Shown piece by piece: positions 1 through 5,666 of a stretch of DNA of 5,666 nucleotides (positions within the stretch are counted from its first letter, which is position 1; the number at the start of each line of letters is the position of its first letter). Under the pieces are notes generated by a model. That model made no database searches. It had not been told where the DNA came from and saw only the letters and a list, made by a program, of their open reading frames with translations. The position numbers were made by a program, and so were the translations under genes. Source of the DNA: Lentimicrobiaceae bacterium (GTDB taxonomy: Bacteria > Bacteroidota > Bacteroidia > Bacteroidales > JAGONC01). The DNA lies in assembly GCA_030621075.1 (NCBI GenBank), contig JAUXII010000087.1:1-5666 (forward strand), written 5' to 3'.

Positions 1-31
1 CGGGCTAACTTCGTGTCGTTTGCTTCGCTTC

Positions 32-67
32 ACTTTTTACTTTTATCTTTTATCTTGTTTTATTCTT
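32..67. repeat. Degenerate T-rich tandem repeat, about 6-10 bases per unit
   Basis: The + strand reads as successive variants of A(T)CTTTT: ACTTTTT, ACTTTT, ATCTTTT, ATCTTGTTTT, ATTCTT. Nearly every base is a pyrimidine apart from the A that opens each unit. It directly follows a more GC-rich stretch (1-31, about 55% G+C by count). The arrangement resembles low-complexity intergenic DNA rather than a gene end, and I see no hairpin that would make it a terminator. It could be part of a longer repeat cut by the window edge. The function is unknown and the unit boundaries are approximate. Confidence 0.35.
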
Positions 68-143
68 AATACCATTTTGCTAAAAATGTCATTATACATC
101 ATTAAATAAATAAAGAAAAAATATTTGTGTTCTCCTGAAATTC

Positions 144-176
144 TTGTTAATTTTATGCGTTATATTTATATATTTC
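144..176 (+). promoter_or_regulatory. Possible Bacteroidota-type promoter for the A2M gene
   Basis: TTG at 144-146 and TATATTTC at 169-176 match the Bacteroidota pattern TTG / TAnnTTTG, with one mismatch in the second element and a 22-base spacer, inside the usual range of roughly 17-23. Transcription would begin near 183, leaving a leader of about 25 bases. A second box, TATATTTA at 161-168, matches equally well but is only 14 bases from the TTG. The region is so AT-rich that chance matches are likely. No Shine-Dalgarno sequence precedes the ATG at 208; the upstream bases are A/T-rich, as is usual for this phylum. Confidence 0.25.
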
Positions 177-207
177 TTTAATCAACTGTTAATCAATATT
201 TACTATC

Positions 208-276
208 ATGAAAAAATTAAAATCCTTTATTTCTTTAGCCCTTTTGGTAATTATTTCATTAGTTGTAAGTAATTGT
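208..276 (+). other. Lipoprotein signal peptide and lipobox of the A2M
   Basis: Residues 1-22 show a basic start (MKKLK), a hydrophobic core (residues 7-20) and the lipobox-like VSNC at 20-23, so Cys23 would be lipidated after signal peptidase II cleavage. Asn at the -1 position is less usual than Gly, Ala or Ser. The residues after the cysteine (ETKVKKPP) are Lys-rich rather than acidic, so they do not resemble the acidic surface-export signal described for Bacteroidota lipoproteins. This favours a periplasm-facing membrane anchor, as in E. coli YfhM. The localisation is inference. Confidence 0.75.
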
Positions 277-3200
277 GAAACGAAAGTTAAAAAGCCCCCG
301 GTAATGAATCCGGAGTTCAGTCAGTATATTTCGGCGTATACCTCGGGAGTGATTTCATGTGAATCAGTTATCAGGGTCAGATTGGTAAATAATTTGGATT
401 CATTAGCTATTTTGCAAGTTCCGGTACAGAAGGAGCTTTTTAGTTTTAGTCCTTCTATTGCTGGAAATGCGTATTTCATAGATAAAAGAACAATAGAATT
501 CAGACCTGATAAAAAATTAAAACACGGAGAGATATATAATGCTGAGTTTTACTTAGGAAAATTATTAGAAGTGTCAGAGGAACTAAGTGTATTTTCTTTT
601 CAATTTCAAACAATTAAACAATCCTTTGAGGTTTTCAATATTGATTTTAATACATATTCCGATGATAAAACTCTGGTAAAAGTTACAGGAACACTTATTT
701 CGAGTGATGTAATTGAACAATCAAAAGTTGAAAAGATGGTTAATGCTGAGATTGATAATGTTGATCAGCAGATACGATGGGTGCATAAAACAGATAGAAT
801 TAACCACAATTTCACTATTGACAGTATAAAACGACTGGAAGAAGCCCGGAACCTGCTAATTTCCTGGGATGGAAAGCCAATAGGTATTGAAGTGCAGGGA
901 AAAGATACTATTGAGATTCCTGCTACTGGTATATTTAAAATCCTTAATGTAAAAGTTAACCAGCGGCCAAAACAGGAAATCATTATTCGTTTTTCCGATC
1001 CCATTGATAAAAAGCAGAATCTTAAGGGACTGATCAGGCTTGTTGACGGATCAAAACTTCGTTGCATAATTGACGGAAACCGGATAAAGGCTTTTCCTGA
1101 AAACCGTGAATCAGGTGAGAATAAGCTTTTGATTGAAGCAGGTATTAAAAGTGTGTTTGGTAAAAAATTAAAAGAAGCATATAGTTTACTTATTTCTTTC
1201 AAAGAATTAGAACCTGCAGTTGAGCTAATAGGAGACGGTGTGATCCTGCCTAATTCAGATGGACTGATATTGCCTTTTAAAGCAGTGAATCTTAAAGCCG
1301 TAGATGTTGAAATAATAAAAATCTTTGAAAATAATATTGGGCAGTTTCTTCAGGTGAATAATTTTTCGGGCAATTATCAGTTAAGACGGGTTGGAAGGCC
1401 TGTTTTGCGTAAAACTGTGAAATTGACTTCTGATAAACCTCTGGATCTTGGAAAATGGAATACCTTTTCATTAGACCTGACAGACCTGATAAAAAATGAT
1501 CCAGGTGCAATTTACAGGGTTGAAATTTTGTTCAGAAAACAATATTCTTTATATAGTTGCGGGGATAACGGGAATACTGATGAAGACATAGTTGATGAGG
1601 ATGATTGGGATAGCAGCGAAGACGAACCAAGCTATTGGGACAATGCCGAATACTATTATTATTACTATCCGCCGGGATACCAATGGAGAGAAAGGGATAA
1701 TCCTTGTCATATATCCTATTACAACCAAAATAGATTTAAAAGCAAAAATATCCTTGCATCTGATTTGGGTATAATTGCAAAAGAAAGTTCAAATAATATT
1801 ATGACAGTGATTGTTACTAACCTGCTAAACGCAGAGCCGGTCAAGAATGTGGATATAGAACTTTATAATTATCAGCAGCAACTGATTGGCAGGGCAAAAA
1901 CAAACAATCAGGGTATTGCCTCTGTTGATTTAAACAGTAAACCATATTATTTGAAAGCAATAAAAGGAAAACATTCCGGATATTTACGGGTGGATGATGG
2001 TACATCTTTAAGTCTTAGCAAGTTTGATGTTTCCGGTAAAAAAGTTGATGAGGGAATAAAAGGTTTTATTTATGGCGACAGAGGAGTATGGCGCCCGGGC
2101 GATAGCCTTTATCTGACATTTATTCTTGAAGATAAAGACCATTTATTACCGCAGGATCATCCTGTTGTTTTCGAAATGATAAACCCACAAAGCCAGCTTG
2201 TTGAAAGAACAGTTAAACTTAAAGGAATTAATAATTTTTATGATTTCAGAACAAAAACCAATACTGATGGTCTAACAGGGAACTGGACTGCCAAAGTAAA
2301 AGTCGGCGGAGCTTCATTTTCAAAAAGGATTAAAATTGAAACAGTTAAACCAAATAGGCTTAAAATAAAACTTGACTTTGGAACTGATTGTATAACAGTC
2401 TTAAACCGGGATATTAAAGGAGAGCTAAGTGTGAAATGGCTCACCGGCGCAGTTGCAAGAAATCTGAAGGCTAAAATTGACGTAATGCTTTCGCAGATCA
2501 GGACAAAATTTGATAAATATCAAAACTATATTTTTGATGATCCTTCCAAAAGGTTTATTTCTGATGAAGTAACAGTTTTTGAGGAAAAAATAAACGATCG
2601 GGGTATTGCTATGGTTAGTGTTGATTTTCCAAAGATATCAAACGCTCCGGGTATGTTAAAAGCAAATTTCAGTACAAAGGTATTTGAAGAAAGCGGAGAG
2701 TTCAGTATTGATTATTTTTCAATTAAGTATGCACCTTATAAGAGCTTTGTTGGAATTATGATTCCTAAAGGTGATAGAAGAAATATGTTGCTGACCGATA
2801 CCACACATACTATTGATGTGGTTACTGTTAATGCAGAAGGCATGCCTGTTTCAGTCAATAATCTTAAAATAAAGATTTACAAGGTTCAATGGCGCTGGTG
2901 GTGGAATGCGTCTGATGATGATATTGCTTCCTATTTTGGCAGTACATACAAGCAACCGATTCTTGAAAAATCATTATCCACAAAAGACGGACATGGTAAA
3001 TTTAGCTTTAAGATAAAATATCCCGAATGGGGCAGATATTTTATTCATGTAATTGATGAGGAAAGTGGTCATTCCACAGGTAAAACAGTCTATCTTGACT
3101 GGCCTGGATGGGCAGGAAAACCTCAAAGTGGCGATCCGCAAAACGCAACTATGCTGGTTTTTGATACAGATAAAGAAAAATATGAAGTTGACGAGAAATG

Positions 3201-4965
3201 TACTGTAACTTTTCCGTCAGGTGGTGTTGGTAGAGCACTGGTAAGTATTGAATCCGGGTCGAAAGTAATTGAGACTTTCTGGATACAGGCACAGCCTAAA
3301 CAAACTTCTTTTTCATTTAAGCTTACACCGGAAATGGCACCTAATATTTATATTAATATCACACTTATCCAGCCACATTCTCAAACTGTTAATGACTTGC
3401 CAATACGCTTATACGGTGTGATACCTGTAATAGTAGAAGACCCTGAAACCCTGTTATATCCCGAAATTCATATGCAGGATGTTTTAAAACCTGAAGAAAA
3501 TGTTTCAATTACAGTCTCTGAAAAGAACAATAAGCCAATGACATATACTATAGCAGTTGTAGATGAAGGTTTACTTGATTTAACCCATTTCAAAACACCA
3601 AGCCCATGGAATTCTTTTTATGCAAGAGAAGCTCTTGGTGTAAAAACCTGGGATATGTATAAATATGTAATAGGCGCTTTTGGGGGCACAATCGAGCAAA
3701 TGTTTGCAATTGGCGGCGGAGGAGAGGAAATGAAAGGTTCTGAGAAGAAAAGAGCTAATCGCTTTAAACCTGTTGTAATATTTATGGGACCTTTTAAATT
3801 AAAAAAAGGAAAACAAACACATACTTTCAGGATGCCGAATTATGTAGGTTCGGTCAGGACAATGTTGATTGCAGGTGATAAAGGTGCCTTTGGTTCAACC
3901 GAGAAAACAACTCCTGTTAAAAAACCGCTTATGGTGCTTGCAACTTTGCCAAGGGTTTTAGGACCTGAGGAATCAGCAAGCTTGCCGGTTACTGTTTTTG
4001 CTATGGAAGATAATATTAAGGATGTGAATGTAAATATTAAAACCAATGAATATTTTACAGTTTCTGAAAACACAAAACATATTACATTTGACCAAACAGG
4101 TGATAAAGTTGTGAATTTTGAGTTAAAAGTAAAACCGGATGTTGGTATTGGAAAAGTTAATGTAACAGTACAATCAGGACAGGAAAAAGCATCCTATGAT
4201 ATTGAAATTGAAATACGTAATCCTAATCCACCGGTTACCAGAACCATAAGTGGTGTAATGGAGCCCGGGAAAACCTGGGAAACAAATTATACTTTACCGG
4301 GTATTGATGGAACCAACTCTGCTGTTCTGGAAATCTCAGGTGTTCCACCTATGAATCTGGAAGAACGTCTGAGCTTCCTTGTCAGGTATCCTTATGGCTG
4401 TGCTGAACAAACCGTATCATCAGTTTTTCCTCAGCTTTATTTAAACAAACTAATGGAAATAGATTCTAAAACAGCATTAAGAATTAGCGGGAATATTAAA
4501 AATGGGATCAACCGTATGAAGTCTATGCAAATATCAAACGGTGGTATTGCTTACTGGCCAAACTCTACTATGGCTGATGATTGGGTAACCAATTATACAG
4601 GACACTTTATGCTTGAAGCCGAAAAAAACGGATATACTTTGCCAATAGGGTTTAAAGATCAATGGATCAGTTATCAGAAAATAGCAGCAGACCAGTGGAG
4701 TCCTTATTATACTGATTACAGGGGTTACCATAGACAAAGTGATATGATACAGGCTTACAGATTGTTTACACTTGCATTGGCAGGCAGCCCTGAAGTTGGT
4801 GCTATGAACAGGTTGAGAGAGACTACAAGACTTAGTACCCAGTCCGGATGGTTGCTTGCTGCAGCTTATGTGATTATCGGACAGCCTGAGATTGCAAAGA
4901 GTATAACATTTAACCTTGGGACTGAGATTGAAAAATATACAGCGATGTCGGAAACTTATGGATAA
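208..4965 (+). CDS. Bacterial alpha-2-macroglobulin (YfhM-like protease-trap lipoprotein), cut short by an in-frame stop
   Basis: This gene encodes a periplasmic protease inhibitor of the thioester A2M family. Seen in the 1585-residue translation: a lipoprotein signal ending at Cys23; N-terminal MG domains to about residue 450; an acidic/Tyr-rich segment between Cys451 and Cys500; the conserved motif YGDRGVWRPGD at 622-632 in an MG2 (A2M_N) domain; a Trp-rich block (WRWWWN) at 895-900; a bait-region domain from about 980, including DEGLLDL near 1119; a bait region at about 1157-1185; an A2M domain from about 1189; and the thioester motif GCAEQ at 1397-1401 (Cys1398, Gln1401). The ATG at 208 is chosen because the signal peptide begins there. 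Relatives in Bacteroidota run to roughly 1800-1900 residues, so this product is short: TAA at 4963 ends it inside the thioester domain, while homologous coding sequence continues in the same frame. If made, the truncated protein lacks the C-terminal MG10-type domain and is probably misfolded or unable to protect its thioester. The family call is firm; whether the gene is functional is not. Confidence 0.93.
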   Translation: MKKLKSFISLALLVIISLVVSNCETKVKKPPVMNPEFSQYISAYTSGVISCESVIRVRLVNNLDSLAILQVPVQKELFSFSPSIAGNAYFIDKRTIEFRPDKKLKHGEIYNAEFYLGKLLEVSEELSVFSFQFQTIKQSFEVFNIDFNTYSDDKTLVKVTGTLISSDVIEQSKVEKMVNAEIDNVDQQIRWVHKTDRINHNFTIDSIKRLEEARNLLISWDGKPIGIEVQGKDTIEIPATGIFKILNVKVNQRPKQEIIIRFSDPIDKKQNLKGLIRLVDGSKLRCIIDGNRIKAFPENRESGENKLLIEAGIKSVFGKKLKEAYSLLISFKELEPAVELIGDGVILPNSDGLILPFKAVNLKAVDVEIIKIFENNIGQFLQVNNFSGNYQLRRVGRPVLRKTVKLTSDKPLDLGKWNTFSLDLTDLIKNDPGAIYRVEILFRKQYSLYSCGDNGNTDEDIVDEDDWDSSEDEPSYWDNAEYYYYYYPPGYQWRERDNPCHISYYNQNRFKSKNILASDLGIIAKESSNNIMTVIVTNLLNAEPVKNVDIELYNYQQQLIGRAKTNNQGIASVDLNSKPYYLKAIKGKHSGYLRVDDGTSLSLSKFDVSGKKVDEGIKGFIYGDRGVWRPGDSLYLTFILEDKDHLLPQDHPVVFEMINPQSQLVERTVKLKGINNFYDFRTKTNTDGLTGNWTAKVKVGGASFSKRIKIETVKPNRLKIKLDFGTDCITVLNRDIKGELSVKWLTGAVARNLKAKIDVMLSQIRTKFDKYQNYIFDDPSKRFISDEVTVFEEKINDRGIAMVSVDFPKISNAPGMLKANFSTKVFEESGEFSIDYFSIKYAPYKSFVGIMIPKGDRRNMLLTDTTHTIDVVTVNAEGMPVSVNNLKIKIYKVQWRWWWNASDDDIASYFGSTYKQPILEKSLSTKDGHGKFSFKIKYPEWGRYFIHVIDEESGHSTGKTVYLDWPGWAGKPQSGDPQNATMLVFDTDKEKYEVDEKCTVTFPSGGVGRALVSIESGSKVIETFWIQAQPKQTSFSFKLTPEMAPNIYINITLIQPHSQTVNDLPIRLYGVIPVIVEDPETLLYPEIHMQDVLKPEENVSITVSEKNNKPMTYTIAVVDEGLLDLTHFKTPSPWNSFYAREALGVKTWDMYKYVIGAFGGTIEQMFAIGGGGEEMKGSEKKRANRFKPVVIFMGPFKLKKGKQTHTFRMPNYVGSVRTMLIAGDKGAFGSTEKTTPVKKPLMVLATLPRVLGPEESASLPVTVFAMEDNIKDVNVNIKTNEYFTVSENTKHITFDQTGDKVVNFELKVKPDVGIGKVNVTVQSGQEKASYDIEIEIRNPNPPVTRTISGVMEPGKTWETNYTLPGIDGTNSAVLEISGVPPMNLEERLSFLVRYPYGCAEQTVSSVFPQLYLNKLMEIDSKTALRISGNIKNGINRMKSMQISNGGIAYWPNSTMADDWVTNYTGHFMLEAEKNGYTLPIGFKDQWISYQKIAADQWSPYYTDYRGYHRQSDMIQAYRLFTLALAGSPEVGAMNRLRETTRLSTQSGWLLAAAYVIIGQPEIAKSITFNLGTEIEKYTAMSETYG
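1558..1707 (+). other. Acidic and tyrosine-rich segment between two cysteines (residues 451-500)
   Basis: Cys451 and Cys500 bracket a low-complexity segment. The first part is dense in Asp and Glu (about residues 459-473), and six consecutive tyrosines follow at 482-487, then PPGYQWRERDNPC. After Cys500 the sequence returns to an ordinary domain (SYYN, then NILASDLGIIAK). I recall similar Cys-flanked acidic/aromatic inserts in Bacteroidota A2Ms, so it is probably a lineage feature rather than a new insertion. A disulfide-closed loop projecting from an MG domain is a reasonable inference; its role is unknown. Confidence 0.6.
2062..2340 (+). other. MG2 (A2M_N) domain, residues about 619-711
   Basis: The block GFIYGDRGVWRPGDSLYL at 619-636 is the best conserved signature of the A2M N-terminal macroglobulin domain: a Tyr, then Asp-Arg, then WRPGD. 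The following alternating hydrophobic and polar residues, with NPQSQLVER and a later GLTGNWTAKVKVGG, fit a seven-strand beta sandwich. The domain lies between the Cys-flanked insert and the later MG domains, the expected order. Boundaries are approximate. Confidence 0.8.
3145..3600 (+). other. Bait-region domain (A2M_BRD), residues about 980-1131
   Basis: From ATMLVFDTDKEKYEVDE onward the sequence follows the A2M_BRD pattern: a strand rich in V, F and L, then GRALVSIESGSKVIETFWI near 1010-1030, then MTYTIAVVDEGLLDLTHFKTP ending about residue 1131. The VDEGLLDLT block is a strong family marker and leads into the protease-cleavable bait region. Boundaries are estimated by eye. Confidence 0.75.
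3676..3762 (+). other. Probable bait region, residues about 1157-1185
   Basis: Between PWNSFYAREALGVKTWDMYKYVIG and the A2M domain start (RFKPVVIFMGPF) lies a flexible stretch: AFGGTIEQMFAIGGGG and then EEMKGSEKKRANR. It has a four-glycine run at about 1169-1172 and a cluster of lysines and arginines at 1176-1185. This is the position where proteases cut A2Ms to trigger the trap. The basic cluster would suit trypsin-like enzymes and the Phe/Met pair would suit chymotrypsin-like ones; both points are inference from side chains. Confidence 0.6.
4396..4410 (+). other. Thioester motif GCAEQ (Cys1398-Gln1401)
   Basis: The codons GGC TGT GCT GAA CAA encode Gly-Cys-Ala-Glu-Gln, matching the CxEQ motif in which the Cys sulfur and the Gln carbonyl form the internal thioester. 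Flanking residues YPYG and TVSSVFPQLY are also family-typical. Its intact state marks this protein as a thioester A2M rather than the thioester-less class, and suggests that any loss of function here is recent. Confidence 0.9.
4963..4965 (+). other. In-frame TAA interrupting the A2M reading frame
   Basis: Codons around it read GAA ACT TAT GGA TAA TCA TTA AGG GAC AGG. Translation before the stop ends ETYG, and translation after it resumes SLRDRAIIL in the same frame. From memory of the family the site corresponds to the serine of a YGSxLRD pattern, so TCA to TAA by one C-to-A change is the simplest origin. The stop is followed by T (TAAT), which in E. coli is an efficient termination context and argues against readthrough. 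Confidence 0.85.
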
Positions 4966-5666
4966 TCATTAAGGGACAGGGCAATTATTTTATATACTTT
5001 TAGTCTGATGAATGAAAGAAGCAGGGCTATACCTCTAATGAAAGAGATAGCAAAAAGCATGAGTTATCAAAGATGGTACAGTACACAAACAACTGCCTTT
5101 TGTTTGATTTCACTCGCAGAATTTATTGGAAACTCAGATGTCGGCTCTAAGGAACTAAAATTTGTTTATAAAATTAATCAATCAAAAATTGAAAGTGTTA
5201 ATAGTTTGTTGCCGATAAATCAAATTAGTGTTTCCGATGAAATAAAAACCGGACATATAAGTATTGAAAATAAGGGAGATCAGTTAATTTATTCAACTTT
5301 AACCATGACCGGTATTCCTGTTATCGGAGATACAATTTCTACAGAAAGCAATCTTGCTTTATCAGTTAAATATAAAGATATGAAAGGAAATATTATTGAT
5401 GAAAGCAAATTGTCACAGGGTTTGGATTTTATGGCTGAGGTTACAATAACAAATCCCGGACTAATGGGTACATATAACAATATGGCTTTAACACAGATTT
5501 TTCCTTCCGGATGGGAAATTACAAATATGAGATTAGCTGATTTTGAGTCTGCTTTTACTCATAATAAACCAACTTATCAGGATATCAGAGACGACAGAGT
5601 TTATACTTTTTTCAATTTAATACAGAAAAAGAGTGAAACTTTTGTTGTTTTGCTTAATGCTACATA
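4966..5666 (+). pseudogene. 3' part of the interrupted alpha-2-macroglobulin gene (thioester-domain end and MG10-type region), continuing past the window
   Basis: This stretch continues the 208 reading frame for 233 codons with no further stop, ending in a partial codon at the window edge. Its translation completes the thioester domain (SLRDRAIILYTFSLMNERS up to CLISLAEFIG at about 5130), then enters a beta-rich CUB-type segment and the bacterial MG10 domain, recognisable by NPGLMGTYNNMALTQIFPSGWEI and DIRDDRVYTFFNL. The family normally ends some tens of residues after this point, so the true C-terminus is outside the window. It is not an independent gene: no start with a ribosome binding site is visible, although ATG at 5008 is the first in-frame Met. 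Composition and codon use look the same as upstream. Together with 208-4965 it forms one locus, best annotated as a disrupted (or mis-sequenced) A2M gene. Confidence 0.85.

Larger units (their letters stand above)
4354..5130 (+). other. Thioester domain, interrupted by the stop codon
   Basis: The domain opens at about residue 1383 (NLEERLSFLVRYPYGCAEQ) and ends, reading past the stop, at about codon position 1641 (TTAFCLISLAEFIG). In the family it is a ring of alpha helices around the thioester. Recognisable pieces are the GCAEQ motif, GGIAYWP near 1448-1454, the RDRAIILYT helix just after the stop, and the closing WYSTQTTAFCLISLAEFIG block. The TAA at codon 1586 removes the last roughly 55 residues of the ring, so a terminated product would have an incomplete helical domain. 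Confidence 0.8.

Noticed and set aside
1..33. End of an upstream gene on either strand
   Set aside because: The first bases can be read open on the minus strand, but the stretch is too short and its repetitive words look non-coding, so no gene can be supported.
1..207. Riboswitch, small RNA or terminator in the upstream region
   Set aside because: No stable GC-rich stem followed by a T-run and no recognisable riboswitch core was seen. The only inverted pair (ATGT 86-89 / ACAT 96-99) has a four-base AT-rich stem.
765..1202. Minus-strand open frame of 145 codons opposite the N-terminal part of the A2M gene
   Set aside because: It lies wholly inside the strongly supported A2M gene, resembles no family I know and has no start signal. 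The other shorter antisense frames (1292-1510, 2238-2444, 3840-4073, 4534-4737, 5289-5480) and the + frame at 1592-1774 were set aside for the same reason.
1651..1668. Tyrosine codon run as a slippage-prone microsatellite
   Set aside because: The six codons alternate TAC and TAT rather than forming a pure repeat, and the frame is intact on both sides, so there is no sign of phase variation.
4963..4965. Recoding of TAA as a sense codon or an alternative genetic code
   Set aside because: TAA is not known to be reassigned in bacteria, the stop is a single event in over 1800 codons, and selenocysteine would need TGA. The TAAT context favours termination.
4900..5000. Frameshift or insertion-sequence scar as the cause of the interruption
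   Set aside because: The frame is the same before and after the stop and homology continues without gap or duplication, so a base substitution or base error explains it better.

Overview
The window holds one very large gene, read left to right, for a thioester-type bacterial alpha-2-macroglobulin (A2M, YfhM-like). About 200 bases of AT-rich intergenic DNA lie before it. The gene fills everything from position 208 to the right edge and runs out of the window. The AT-rich composition, the absence of a Shine-Dalgarno sequence before the start codon, the lipoprotein signal peptide and several sequence blocks (the Cys-flanked acidic/Tyr segment, a Trp-rich block near residue 895, the GAFGG bait-region block) all point to Bacteroidota, probably a Bacteroidales-like or related lineage. 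This assignment rests on remembered family features, not on a search.

Layout: 1-207 is non-coding, with a pyrimidine-rich degenerate repeat near the left edge and a weak Bacteroidota-type promoter candidate at 144-176. 208-4965 is the open part of the A2M gene (1585 codons): lipoprotein signal, N-terminal macroglobulin (MG) domains, an acidic/tyrosine-rich insert between two cysteines, an MG2 domain, the bait-region domain, the bait region, the A2M domain and most of the thioester domain with its GCAEQ motif. At 4963-4965 an in-frame TAA interrupts the thioester domain. Without any frame change, 4966-5664 stays open for 233 more codons and encodes the expected remainder: the last thioester-domain helices and the C-terminal CUB/MG10-type region. 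The true C-terminus lies past the window.

The main observation is therefore a family-typical long A2M (1819 codon positions inside the window, plus a short missing end) split by a single nonsense codon. The stop falls where I expect a conserved serine, so one C-to-A change (TCA to TAA) would explain it. It may be a real inactivating mutation, a subpopulation variant or a sequencing/assembly error. Programmed readthrough looks least likely.

Bacterial A2Ms are periplasmic protease traps: an attacking protease cuts the bait region, the protein changes shape and the exposed thioester bonds covalently to the protease. They are often encoded next to the peptidoglycan glycosyltransferase/transpeptidase pbpC. 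No neighbouring gene is visible here, so that link cannot be tested. I found no convincing evidence of an undescribed system, mobile element, CRISPR array or RNA gene.
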